Numbered from the stretch's first letter, positions 17,422-25,446 are shown. The stretch: 27,668 nucleotides of DNA from Saprospiraceae bacterium UBA6168 (GCA_002435785.1 DIUC01000079.1:1-27668); one strand, 5' to 3'. The notes: generated by a model not told the origin, from the sequence alone. Made by a program: numbers and translations.

Positions 17422-18342
17422 ATGAAAAAGCTAATATATACTCTTCTAATCACCTTCATCTCTGTCTCTGCCTACTCGCAGAGCGAAGCCATCTACACTT
17501 TCAACCTGTTCAACCAGCTCAACTTCAACCCCGCTTATGCTGGCTCGAAGGAGGTGTTGGACGTTGGCTTGATTTACCGCAACCAGTGGTGGTCGGGCAT
17601 TGACGGCGCACCAAAGAACTTGAACCTGTACGGCCACATGCCTTTTGCCAAGCGTACCAGCGGCATCGGCCTCAATATTTTGAACGACAAAATCGGCTTG
17701 GACAGAGTCTTGTCCGTGGCTCTGGACTATGCCTACCGCATTCGCTTCAATAAGGACAACGTGCTGGCCCTTGGCTTGGGTGGCCGCATCGAAAATGCCC
17801 GTACCGATTGGGGGCAAATCAACGATGGGGTTGACCCAAATGATCCGGAGTTTGGCAACGGAGATGTTGTTTCCAAGTCAACCTTCAACGTTGGCCCAGG
17901 CGTTTATTTCAAGAACAGGAAGTTCTACCTCGGTGCATCTTTGCCCCGTATGCTCGCAAACTCCTTGTACAACGATAGGGACCAGTTCAGCGGCAAAGTG
18001 AACACTTGGTTCGTGCAAGGTGGCTTGACCATCCCGCTTGGCGAGAATGTGGAACTGCTGCCCAATTTGCAGGCCCGCATCAATCCCAACGCACCTTTTG
18101 ACCTTGATGCCAACCTCAACGTGATGTTTTTCGATGCCTTCATGGTCGGTGCCATGTACCGCCTTGACGACTCCATTGACGGCTTGTTTGTTTATCAGTT
18201 CAAGAATGGGTTCCGACTTGGCGCAGCCATTGACTTTACACTTTCCGAACTGAAGCAGGTGACCACAGGCAGTTTCGAGTTGATGGCTGGATACACTTTC
18301 CCTTGCGAGGACTGCAAAATCAAGAGCTTGCGCTATTTTTAA
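17422..18342 (+). CDS. PorP/SprF-family type IX secretion outer-membrane protein
   Basis: 306 residues from ATG 17422; an in-frame GTG at 17416 is two codons earlier but the ATG directly precedes MKKLIYTLLITFISVSAYSQ, a standard signal peptide. The family signature follows at once: FNLFNQLNFNPAYAGSKE, then LIYRNQWWSGIDGAPKN and LYGHMPFAKRTSGIGLNILN. The rest alternates beta strands of an outer-membrane barrel (LGLGGRIENAR, FYLGASLPRML, AAIDFTLSELKQ, FELMAGYTFPCEDCKIKSLRYF at the end). SprF is needed for export of SprB, and PorP is a T9SS component that binds type B cargo C-termini. Directly after the giant type B adhesin, this copy is probably its dedicated partner, not the core PorP. Confidence 0.93.
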   Translation: MKKLIYTLLITFISVSAYSQSEAIYTFNLFNQLNFNPAYAGSKEVLDVGLIYRNQWWSGIDGAPKNLNLYGHMPFAKRTSGIGLNILNDKIGLDRVLSVALDYAYRIRFNKDNVLALGLGGRIENARTDWGQINDGVDPNDPEFGNGDVVSKSTFNVGPGVYFKNRKFYLGASLPRMLANSLYNDRDQFSGKVNTWFVQGGLTIPLGENVELLPNLQARINPNAPFDLDANLNVMFFDAFMVGAMYRLDDSIDGLFVYQFKNGFRLGAAIDFTLSELKQVTTGSFELMAGYTFPCEDCKIKSLRYF

Positions 18343-18467
18343 TGAGGAACCACAGAGGAGTGGCTGGGAGGTGCTTTTGCAAATGCAGCCATTCGCCTGA
18401 AGCAGCAGAGCCGTCTGATTTTTTCAACTGGTTTTGCTAAAAAATCAATTTCAAAATAGATAAAACG

Positions 18468-20384
18468 ATGAAAAATATAAAACCCTTGTTTCTCCTTTTT
18501 GCCTTTGCCATGAGCTTGCAGCTCACGGCGCAGCAGGGCGTTGAGTTGAAAAACATCAAGGAAATCAACACCACCCAGCTCGATTTCAGTCCGATACCTT
18601 TCGGTAACGGGGTGATTTTCACCACCTCCAAGAGCAACCGCTTCTTGCAGTGTCCACCGCAAAACGCTGGTGATTACACGGACTTGAAGTTCGCCGAGAA
18701 AAAGGCCGACGGCACGTTTGGCAAACCGGTCTCCTTGTCTGGTGGCGTGAACGGCAAGTACAACGACGGCTCTGCTGCCGTCAATCCGGCGGGCAACAAA
18801 ATGATTTTCACCCGCAACAACATGGAGGGCAAAAATGCGGCGGACGTCATTGACCTGAAACTCTATTCTGCCGACCTCGAAGGCGACAAATGGAGCAACG
18901 TGACGGAACTGCCCTTCAACAGCGACGATTGGTCAACCTGCCACCCGGCGCTGTCAAAGGATGGCAACCTGTTGGTCTTTTCCTCCAACCGCCCCGGCTC
19001 CACCGAAAACACCATGGACCTGTATTGGTCCAAATTGGAAAGTGGGGTGTGGAGCATACCTACCAACCTTGGCACTGGCGTAAATACGGGCGCCAATGAA
19101 ATCTTCCCTTTCTTGGATGAAAACAACACCCTGTTCTTTTCCTCCGACAGGGCAGGTGGTACGGGAGGTCTTGATATTTGGGTAGCTGCTATGAACGGCA
19201 GTGGCCAATGGGAAATGGTGGGGAACCTCGGCGCTCCATTCAACCAAAGTGGCGACGACGTGAACTTTGTTTCCCTTAATGGCGGAACGGAAGGCTATAT
19301 CGCCAGCGACAGGGGGCACAAGGACGCCAAGGGTGCCGACGATATTTACCACTGGAAATACACGCCTGACATCATTGATGCCATCATCGTGGTGGTGGAC
19401 AAGGAAACCAATGAACTGCTTCCAGAAGCATCGGTGGAGCTGACGCCAACCGAGTACGGCAACATGTTGGACAAAATCTACGGCGGCCCTGTTGCACAGA
19501 AAAGCAGCCTTTTGACCGACCGTCAGGGTCAGATTACGGTGCAGGTGCGCAAGGGCACCAAGTATGCCATTTTGACCAATAAAGGTGACTACAAAACGGA
19601 TAAACGGGAAGTGGCTGCCACGGAAATCACGGCAAAATCTCCTTACGTCATTCCGCTGGAAAAGGACAAGTACTTCTCCAAGCTGATTGTCGAAGTGGTG
19701 GAAGACCCATCCGGCAAGCGCATTCCTTTGGCCGACATCAAGATTTTGGACAAGACTACGGGCAAGGTGGTTTCGCTTACTGGCGACGGCAACGGGGAAA
19801 CCACGACACAAATTGACTGCGACCACGTGTACGAAATCACGGCAAGCAAAAACCCTTACTATTCCAACACGGTCACTTTGAAGGATTTCAAATTGGACTG
19901 CAAGGACGGTGAGGTGCGGATAAAAGTGCCGCTCAAATCGCCAAACATCGTCATGTTGGAGCCTGTTTTCTTCGATTTTGACAAGTATTACATCCGTAAG
20001 CGGGATGCACAGCCTACGCTCGACAACCTCGTGGTGCTGATGAACCAATACCCATCGCTCCAGGTTCGCCTCGGTGGCAACACCGACTCTCGTGGCACCA
20101 ACAAATACAACGATAGGCTTTCCGCCAACCGGGCCAATTCCGCCAAAGCCTATTTGATTAAGAAAGGGATTGCCAAGGAGCGCATCTACACCGAGCAGTT
20201 TGGTGAGCTGAAACCCATCAACAATTGCACGGACGATGTATTCTGCCCAGAGACCGACCACCAACTCAACAGGAGGACGGACGTGAAGGCTGAACGTCAC
20301 CAAGAGCCGGGCATTGACTTCAAGACCCGCCCCGTGAGCGAGATGAAGGTCCAATCGGACAGGAAGGACAAGAAGCGAAACTAA
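18468..20384 (+). CDS. PorE-like lipid-free OmpA protein: PD40 propeller, CRD, OmpA peptidoglycan-binding domain
   Basis: 638 residues. A signal peptide ends near LQLTAQQ (residue 22). Residues about 40-300 are a PD40/WD40-like propeller (KMIFTRNN, NLLVFSSNRPGSTENTMDLY, TLFFSSDRAGGTGGLDIWVA, GYIASDRGHKDAKGADDIY). Residues about 305-490 hold two carboxypeptidase-regulatory/Cna-B-like segments. Residues about 498-612 are an OmpA C-terminal domain with VFFDFDKYYIRK, GGNTDSRGTNKYNDRLSANR and LNRRTDVKAE. This PD40-CRD-OmpA order is that of PorE, which links T9SS outer-membrane parts to peptidoglycan. It is the third gene after the adhesin and PorP-like gene, a common trio in Bacteroidota. The 125-bp gap before it has no clear terminator. 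It ends at a strong bidirectional terminator. Confidence 0.9.
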   Translation: MKNIKPLFLLFAFAMSLQLTAQQGVELKNIKEINTTQLDFSPIPFGNGVIFTTSKSNRFLQCPPQNAGDYTDLKFAEKKADGTFGKPVSLSGGVNGKYNDGSAAVNPAGNKMIFTRNNMEGKNAADVIDLKLYSADLEGDKWSNVTELPFNSDDWSTCHPALSKDGNLLVFSSNRPGSTENTMDLYWSKLESGVWSIPTNLGTGVNTGANEIFPFLDENNTLFFSSDRAGGTGGLDIWVAAMNGSGQWEMVGNLGAPFNQSGDDVNFVSLNGGTEGYIASDRGHKDAKGADDIYHWKYTPDIIDAIIVVVDKETNELLPEASVELTPTEYGNMLDKIYGGPVAQKSSLLTDRQGQITVQVRKGTKYAILTNKGDYKTDKREVAATEITAKSPYVIPLEKDKYFSKLIVEVVEDPSGKRIPLADIKILDKTTGKVVSLTGDGNGETTTQIDCDHVYEITASKNPYYSNTVTLKDFKLDCKDGEVRIKVPLKSPNIVMLEPVFFDFDKYYIRKRDAQPTLDNLVVLMNQYPSLQVRLGGNTDSRGTNKYNDRLSANRANSAKAYLIKKGIAKERIYTEQFGELKPINNCTDDVFCPETDHQLNRRTDVKAERHQEPGIDFKTRPVSEMKVQSDRKDKKRN

Positions 20385-20426
20385 TTACCGTTGTTCCAAT
20401 ATTGATGAAGGAACATTGAGTTCAAT

Positions 20427-20463
20427 AAAAAAGCCGCAACCAGTAATGGTTGCGGCTTTTTTT
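20427..20463. terminator. Bidirectional intrinsic terminator after the PorE-like gene
   Basis: AAAAAAGCCGCAACC (20427-20441) pairs perfectly with GGTTGCGGCTTTTTT (20448-20462) around a 6-nt AGTAAT loop. The A/T edges give U-tracts in both directions. It separates the convergent PorE-like and nucleoside-transporter genes. Confidence 0.93.
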
Positions 20464-20466
20464 GTC

Positions 20467-20516
20467 CCTCTCTCACCCTCTCTCACCCTCTCGGCCTCTC
20501 ACGCTCTCACGCTCTA
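20467..20516. repeat. CT-rich short tandem repeats at the nucleoside-transporter 3' end
   Basis: The tract consists of tandem ctctctcac/cctctc units (two copies of ccctctctca, then two of ctctcacg), directly against the transporter stop codon at 20518. It is low-complexity DNA without a coding role on either strand that I can support. Confidence 0.6.
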
Positions 20517-20517
20517 C

Positions 20518-21816
20518 TCAAGCAAACATCCCCGCAATGCAAGCGGTCAGGAAACACGCAATAGTACCACCTATCATCGCTTTCAGTCCAAGCTCCGTCA
20601 GGTTTTTTCGTTGGGAGGGGGCCAGTGCGCTGATGCCGCCAATTTGGATGCCAATGGAGGCGAAATTGGCGAAGCCGCAAAGGGCATAAGTGGTGATGAT
20701 GAGCGACTTCTCGGACATCATGCTCTTGAGTTCTGGCAATTTGGCGTAAGCATAAAATTCGTTGATGGCCGTTTTCATGCCCAACAACTGACCTACCACC
20801 ATAGAATCCTGCGTGGAAACGCCCATTACCCATGCCACCGGGGCGAAAACGAGCCCCAGGATGTACTCCAATGTCAGACCCGAAAACCTGCCATTAGTGC
20901 CTTCGGCAATGATGGGGTTCAAATTGGTGGCGCTTCCAATGCCCGTCAAAAGGGAGTTGACCATAGCAATAAGGGCGGTAAAAACGAGCAACATGATGCC
21001 AACGTTCACGGCAAGTCGAAACCCATCCGTGGCACCGAGCGTGATGGCGTCGAGGATGTTGGTGCCGGATTGCTCCCGTGGCACGTCCAATTTCTGGTCC
21101 TCCAAGGTGATTTCCTTGGTTTCCGGCAGAATCATCTTCGCTGCGACGATGGCCGCTGGGGCCGACATGATGGAGGCCGTGAGCAGGTGCCGGGCAAACA
21201 ACTGCTGGGTGGCTGGGTCGCCGCCGCCAAGGAACCCGACGTAAGCCGCAAATACGCTTCCGGCAATGGTCGCAAAACCGCCCACCATCAGGCACATGAT
21301 TTCCGACCGGGACATCCCGGCCAAGTAGGGCCGAATCACCAAAGGGGCTTCCGTTTGCCCGATAAAAACATTGGCGGCAGCGGCGAGGCTCTCTGCCCCT
21401 GTGAGCCGCATGGTCTTGCTCATGACCCAAGCGATGCCTTTGGTGATGATTTGGAGGATGCCGAGGTAGTAAAAAAGGGACGACAGCGCCGAAAAGAAAA
21501 CGATGGTCGGCAGCACTTTGAAGACGAAATTGTTCAGGGCACCATCCACTTCCTGCATTCCGAAGGGGGTCAGTAAGAACTCAATGCCAGCGTTCGTATA
21601 AGCCAGCACGCTGACAAAAAAGCTGGCCACCCAATCAAAGAACATGGTCACAAATTCCACCTTCAGTACCAGTAGGCCAAGCGTCAATTGGAGCAGGATA
21701 CCCCCGCCAACGATGCGCCAATTGATGCTTTTCCTGCTGCTGCTCATCACATAAAGAATGCCGAGCATGACCGCACAGCCGAGCAATCCCCGAAAAATAT
21801 TGGTGATTAAGTCCAT
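20518..21816 (-). CDS. NupC-type concentrative nucleoside transporter
   Basis: 432 residues from ATG 21816 (MDLITNIFRGLLGCAVMLGI). The frame is open to 21897, but the longer start adds a hydrophilic tail with no family match. The protein is mostly hydrophobic, with the CNT layout: Nucleos_tra2_N (residues about 8-85), the gate domain, and the C-terminal transport core. Family signatures are VFFSALSSLFYYLGI, the re-entrant GQTEAPLVIRPYL and MVGGFATIAGSVFAAYVGFL. It imports nucleosides with Na+ or H+ across the inner membrane. Which nucleosides it prefers cannot be read from the sequence. It follows lptE on the same strand after a 108-bp gap rich in aaccctcaa-type short repeats. Confidence 0.93.
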   Translation of the reverse strand: MDLITNIFRGLLGCAVMLGILYVMSSSRKSINWRIVGGGILLQLTLGLLVLKVEFVTMFFDWVASFFVSVLAYTNAGIEFLLTPFGMQEVDGALNNFVFKVLPTIVFFSALSSLFYYLGILQIITKGIAWVMSKTMRLTGAESLAAAANVFIGQTEAPLVIRPYLAGMSRSEIMCLMVGGFATIAGSVFAAYVGFLGGGDPATQQLFARHLLTASIMSAPAAIVAAKMILPETKEITLEDQKLDVPREQSGTNILDAITLGATDGFRLAVNVGIMLLVFTALIAMVNSLLTGIGSATNLNPIIAEGTNGRFSGLTLEYILGLVFAPVAWVMGVSTQDSMVVGQLLGMKTAINEFYAYAKLPELKSMMSEKSLIITTYALCGFANFASIGIQIGGISALAPSQRKNLTELGLKAMIGGTIACFLTACIAGMFA

Positions 21817-21924
21817 CGAGTTGTTTCTTGTTTGTTTTGATAAAAAGGAAGTACCAATGCCAGCGCCAAATGTAGCGCATCTACCCCAAACCCTCAAACC
21901 CTCAATCTCTCAAACCCCCAACCC

Positions 21925-22488
21925 CTACCAATTCGTAAACGCACGGTTGAAAATCCGGTCGGCGAGTTCTTTGGTGATGTTTTCGATGAGCGTCTCCTGC
22001 ACGTCGAGCAGGTTGTCATTGGGGCCAAAAAAGTCCTCGAACGAGAACTGCTGCTTCCAGTTCGCCTTTTCGTCCTTGTTGTTGACAAAATTCACCTGCA
22101 CCGAAATGGTGAGTTTGTTGAAGCCAATTTGTTCCCCTGCCTTGGGAGCTTCTGCGGTCACCCGGAATTCAGTGACGGCCCCGGTGAACTCAATGTCTGG
22201 CGTTTCGTCGTTGTATTTCAGCCTTGTTTCTGTTCGGATTTTGTCTTTTAGCCGTTCCGTGAAGTCACGGGGCAGGGTGGGGGTGGAGTTGGGCGCTTGG
22301 TTCTCGAACAGCTCTATATAATAGGTGTTCACATCCGGGGGGATGCTGATGCCTTGGAAGGAATAGCCAACGCCCCGAATGGTGCAGCCCTGTAAAAGCA
22401 GTGCAACCAATGCCATTCCCGCAAGGAAGGCGCTCCATTTGCAAAAAGCAGGTTGCCTGCGTCCCATGTTTATCCCTTTGTTTGACAT
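21925..22488 (-). CDS. lptE: LptE-family lipoprotein of LPS transport
   Basis: 187 residues (or 180 from an internal ATG, MGRRQPAF). The N-terminus is a lipoprotein signal with lipobox LLLQGC (C35), then the family stretch IRGVGYSFQGISIPPDVNTY. LptE plugs the LptD barrel in the outer membrane and helps insert LPS. Later features FTERLKDKIRTETRLKY, DIEFTGAVTEF and the C-terminal DVQETLIENITKELADRIFN are typical of the Bacteroidota LptE family. It is the first gene of the pair with the nucleoside transporter and diverges from the hydrolase gene across a 314-bp gap that is mostly the inverted-repeat element. Confidence 0.88.
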   Translation of the reverse strand: MSNKGINMGRRQPAFCKWSAFLAGMALVALLLQGCTIRGVGYSFQGISIPPDVNTYYIELFENQAPNSTPTLPRDFTERLKDKIRTETRLKYNDETPDIEFTGAVTEFRVTAEAPKAGEQIGFNKLTISVQVNFVNNKDEKANWKQQFSFEDFFGPNDNLLDVQETLIENITKELADRIFNRAFTNW

Positions 22489-22543
22489 GAAAATATATTG
22501 GTGATGGATTTAGGGCCCGAAGATAAGCCCTACTGGCTAATAC

Positions 22544-22736
22544 AGGGCTTTCCTATAAAAAAACGCCAAAACCATTTACGGTCGCTCTAAGTCGCTTTGT
22601 CATGGCCGAAAGCCACCCCGAAATATCGGGGCAGGCTCTGAGACGTCACGCATGACACCAATATGACGTCGCAGGTGGCCTTCGGCCATGACAAAAGCGG
22701 CAAAACAAGGAGGCGAAATTTTTATAGGAAAGCCCT
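22544..22736. mobile_element. 193-bp inverted-repeat element (MITE-like or structured repeat)
   Basis: AGGGCTTTCCTATAAAAA (22544-22561) is repeated inverted at 22719-22736. Further in, GCTTTGTCATGGCCGAAAGC and following CACC (22594-22617) is inverted at about 22674-22698 with two differences. The centre holds CCCCGA-AATA-TCGGGG (22616-22631) and two GACGTC palindromes (22643-22648, 22665-22670). Near-direct repeats of AAGCCCTACTGGCTAATA flank it at 22526-22543 and 22730-22747 (CT/TC swap). No ORF is inside. It could be a small nonautonomous element or a regulatory or REP-like structure. It fills the lptE/hydrolase divergent region. Confidence 0.6.
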
Positions 22737-22802
22737 ACTGGTCAATAACGAAAAGGCGGCGCTCGGAAGGCCCGCTTTTGCCAAACCTTAATACCTTGCG
22801 AC

Positions 22803-23708
22803 ATGATACTGTTGATGAAAATATTGGTGGGCATGGCGATGGGCTACCTGCTGCTGTACCTGCTCGTTCCGCAAGGCAACTTTCTGTATGAGGGCCTGCG
22901 GCTGCCTTTTTGGTTGATGAAGTTGCAGCGAATGGTAAAGCCGCTGCCCACTTCCCTAAAAGTCAAGTACGACAGCCACTTTCGGCAATACCTGCTCCAT
23001 TTTCAGCCAGCGGAAGGTGCACCGGACAAGCAACACATCATCATATATATCCACGGCAGTGGCTGGCAGCATGGCCGCCCGGAAATGTTCAAGGCAAATG
23101 CCCAATGGCTCGCAGAACGGGGCTACCATGCGTTTTTCCTCTCCCATCGGCGCATACCGCAATGCGATATCCGGGAGTTACGGGAGGATACCGGATTGGC
23201 CATCAAAAAAGTGGTGGAGCTGCTTGCAGAACACGGTCTTTCCCATAAAAAAATCCTCCTCTGTGGCAATTCGGCGGGCGGAAACCTCTGTGCGCTGGCC
23301 ATGCTCGACAGAAGGGTGTTGGGAGCCGTCGGGCTTTCGCCGGACATCTTCTCGGCGCTGGCACTGTTCGCTGCCCCGCTCGATTTGAGGGTCATGTGGC
23401 CTTCGCCACCCTTGTTGATGCTGACCCGCATGAAAAAACCGGAAGTCTTTGACCTCGCCAACCCGGTACATTACCTCGATGGCGAACTTAAAATCCCGAC
23501 CCTGCTCATTCATGGCGACAAGGATGGCATATCGGAATACCAAAACTCAGTGGTGTTTGAGGAGCGGCTGCGTGGCCTTGGCACCAAGCACCTACAATTT
23601 GAAACCTTGGAAAATGGGATGCACCTTGATTCTGCAAGCTGGTGCATTCCGGGCCATCCTTGTTGCGAGGTTTTTGAACAATGGCTGAGTGAAATAGAGC
23701 GTGGGTAG
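22803..23708 (+). CDS. Alpha/beta hydrolase, membrane-anchored, esterase/lipase-like
   Basis: 301 residues. Residues 2-24 (LLMKILVGMAMGYLLLYLLV) are a membrane anchor or uncleaved signal. The hydrolase core has HGSGWQHGRP (oxyanion loop, HGG/HGS type, residues about 82-91), GNSAGGN with the nucleophile Ser (about 158), IHGDKDGISEY with the acid Asp, and NGMHLDSAS with the catalytic His near the end. All three triad residues are present. The family is broad (hormone-sensitive-lipase-like or serine aminopeptidase-like), and the substrate is unknown. It stands alone between the 193-bp inverted-repeat element and the tandem-repeat gap, with no obvious operon partner. Confidence 0.85.
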   Translation: MILLMKILVGMAMGYLLLYLLVPQGNFLYEGLRLPFWLMKLQRMVKPLPTSLKVKYDSHFRQYLLHFQPAEGAPDKQHIIIYIHGSGWQHGRPEMFKANAQWLAERGYHAFFLSHRRIPQCDIRELREDTGLAIKKVVELLAEHGLSHKKILLCGNSAGGNLCALAMLDRRVLGAVGLSPDIFSALALFAAPLDLRVMWPSPPLLMLTRMKKPEVFDLANPVHYLDGELKIPTLLIHGDKDGISEYQNSVVFEERLRGLGTKHLQFETLENGMHLDSASWCIPGHPCCEVFEQWLSEIERG

Positions 23709-23727
23709 TGAATGGCAAGAAGTTGAA

Positions 23728-23757
23728 CGAAGCAACACTTGTGGTTTTGTAGCGGTA
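23728..23757 (+). repeat. 30-bp dispersed repeat, copy 1
   Basis: This 30-bp stretch matches 24215-24244 at 25 of 30 positions, and all five differences are transitions. The shared core is GGTTTTGTAGC preceded by CGAAGC. The two copies bracket the 41-bp tandem array. Confidence 0.5.
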
Positions 23758-23867
23758 TTTTGCTCAAACGCTTATTTCCATCTATCTGCGACAGCAAGCC
23801 GCACCCATTTTCTACTCCAACCCCGAAAAATCCCTCCACCCGCATCCTGCAATATCCAACCCTTAAT

Positions 23868-24030
23868 CCAGCCGCTGGACAGCCATTTGGTAAAATGCAA
23901 ACGCCTATCCAGCCGCTAGATTAGCGTTTGGTAAAATGCAAATGGCTTACCAGCCGCTAGACTAATCGCTTGGTAAAACACAAACTTTATACCAGCCGTC
24001 AGACCAACGCTTGGTAAAATACAAATGCTT
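23868..24030 (+). repeat. Four tandem copies of a 41-bp noncoding repeat
   Basis: Copies start at 23868, 23909, 23950 and 23992 (lengths 41, 41, 42, 39). Each starts with CCAGCCG, has a variable middle and then TTTGGTAAAATGCAAA or a close variant; a fifth partial CCAGC occurs at 24031. The period is not a multiple of three and no frame stays open, so it does not encode a peptide. The gap 23709-24383 holds only this array and the two 30-bp repeats. Confidence 0.85.
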
Positions 24031-24214
24031 CCAGCATCATTTTACAGGAGATTCTTAGGACATTTGCCAAGGTGGCTGGAAATTATTTTAAGAAAATTCA
24101 AAAATGGTGAAAAAAAATTCCCCGCACCAACATCTTGTTGGCGCAAGTCTTCCACCTTCCGTCTAAGCAGTGCCTCAGTAACAGCGAGAAAGCAGCAGTT
24201 TTAGCAAGTGTCAG

Positions 24215-24244
24215 CGAAGCGGCATTTGCGGTTTTGTAGCAGTA
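24215..24244 (+). repeat. 30-bp dispersed repeat, copy 2
   Basis: Second copy of the 30-bp repeat at 23728-23757, in the same orientation, downstream of the 41-bp array. Confidence 0.5.
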
Positions 24245-24383
24245 GCACACAAGTTCCGTTTTGTTAAATGCTTGCTGGAACTGTGGGTTTTTCACGGGTG
24301 GGTATGTAGCTTTGTGGGGAGGTGGGAAGACATGGCACCACGAGATTAGCAAAACTGGTATTTTGCTGCCAATTTTAACAATA

Positions 24384-25301
24384 ATGAAAATGAAGAAGTT
24401 ACTTTTTCTAAGCGTGCTTGTAGGGTTTTCATTTTGTAATAAAGGACTTGGGCAAAGCCTTAAGGTAGATGAATGGTATCTAGAATATTTATACCAAAGT
24501 CTGAATTTGTATTCTTCATACAAGTCAATAGGGCAACCCTTATTATGGGATTCAAATCAATCTAAATCCTTTTTGCTCAAGAAACTAAAGTCTACCAATA
24601 AGGTTACAACAATAATGTTGATGGGTTTATCCAAAGACACTTCTTTTGTAAAAGAAATATCACAATATATTGATGATGCTGATAAAGGTATTGCAAGAGT
24701 CTCATTAGAATCAATTGCTAGAATTGGTGGCCCTGAAGCTGCGAATCTTCTAAATCAAGCTATGATTCGAAGAAGTGCCAATCCAATAGAGGCGCAACAA
24801 ATTCTTGGCTTTATGCAATTCTTGGCTGATACCTCGACCATGCAATCGATTAATTATTACTTACGAACAATTCAACCAATAAATGAAAAAAATGAGAAAT
24901 TGTCAGCAATGGCTAATGATGTAATGGAGACTATAGTTGTTTTTAACAAAAGTGCCCTTTCAAAAAGGCAATTGGTAATTTCCAATCTCGATGACAATGA
25001 AAAATTTGGTTGGAGTATATTTCAGTTGTATAAACTAAAAGATACAATGTACTTGGAAGATTTAAGGAAAATTCAAGCAAGTTTTAAGAACTTACCAAGC
25101 GGTATTGATGGCAAAGCGGTGTCGAACACAAAATATGATAAAATCCTAATGCTCAGACTATTTTTAAAGGACGAGAAGTTAACCACCGAAGAAGAAGCCT
25201 ATGTCGCCAAAAATCCTAAAATATGGCCATTGGAGAAGAGAAACGAGCTCGTTCTCCAAGAAATTGAATTCCTTAAGAAAAATGGATATAACAAGGATTG
25301 A
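24384..25301 (+). CDS. Secreted HEAT-like protein, AT-rich, unknown function
   Basis: 305 residues from ATG 24384 (MKMKKLLFLSVLVGFSFCNK), which begins a signal peptide. The frame is open to 24261, but that extension is Trp/Gly-rich and unlike a signal. Residues about 75-135 read as one or two HEAT/armadillo-like helical repeats (KEISQYIDDADKGIARVSLE, then SIARIGGPEAANLLNQAM). The rest is helical and lysine-rich with no catalytic motif that I see. Codon use is clearly AT-rich (many AAT, ATA, TTA), unlike the GC-rich genes on both sides, so recent acquisition is plausible. It stands alone, between the tandem-repeat gap and the repeat graveyard that starts 9 bp after its stop. Confidence 0.75.
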   Translation: MKMKKLLFLSVLVGFSFCNKGLGQSLKVDEWYLEYLYQSLNLYSSYKSIGQPLLWDSNQSKSFLLKKLKSTNKVTTIMLMGLSKDTSFVKEISQYIDDADKGIARVSLESIARIGGPEAANLLNQAMIRRSANPIEAQQILGFMQFLADTSTMQSINYYLRTIQPINEKNEKLSAMANDVMETIVVFNKSALSKRQLVISNLDDNEKFGWSIFQLYKLKDTMYLEDLRKIQASFKNLPSGIDGKAVSNTKYDKILMLRLFLKDEKLTTEEEAYVAKNPKIWPLEKRNELVLQEIEFLKKNGYNKD

Positions 25302-25309
25302 CAGAAAGT

Positions 25310-25352
25310 CCGCTATCATAGGGTCTTCCCTATGCAATCGCTGGTTCAAGTC
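25310..25352 (+). repeat. 43-bp duplicated segment, left copy
   Basis: Matches 26429-26471 at 39 of 43 positions (CCGCTATC...GGTTCAAGTC). In this copy the sequence leaves the repeat directly into ACTGCTCGTCACCTCC, whereas the right copy continues into the 134-bp palindrome before reaching ATGCTCGTCAAATCC, so the left copy looks like a version without the palindrome. Confidence 0.75.
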
Positions 25353-25395
25353 ACTGCTCGTCACCTCCTAATAGCTTTCAGCACTACTCGTATGT

Positions 25396-25446
25396 GGCCT
25401 TGATTCCCCTCCCCTCACTGGCTCCAACTCGTCGGCGTCCTGTCCC
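25396..25446 (-). pseudogene. Duplicated 3' tail of the aldo/keto reductase gene
   Basis: This stretch matches 26656-26704 with two substitutions and a 2-bp C/T-run length change. On the minus strand it encodes the last nine residues DRTPTSWSQ of the aldo/keto reductase and its stop (25415-25417). Upstream sequence (25447 on) no longer matches the reductase, so only the tail was copied. Confidence 0.75.

Noticed and set aside
18954..20354. 466-codon open frame on the minus strand
   Set aside because: Antisense to the PorE-like gene, whose signal peptide and domains are clear; composition is that of a reverse frame.
20416..21576. 386-codon open frame on the plus strand
   Set aside because: It is antisense to the nucleoside transporter, is rich in His/Gly/Arg with no domain, and starts in the terminator; it is a shadow of the real gene.
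22526..22550. Terminator hairpin AAGCCCT...AGGGCTT upstream of lptE
   Set aside because: The stem is 7 bp with an 11-12-nt loop and no U-tract; it is better read as part of the inverted-repeat element and its flank.
23868..24030. CRISPR array
   Set aside because: The units are contiguous, with no unique spacers of regular length between identical repeats, the units diverge, and no cas gene is present.
24261..24383. N-terminal extension of the AT-rich secreted protein
   Set aside because: The added 41 residues are Trp/Gly-rich and hide a normal signal peptide that begins at 24384.
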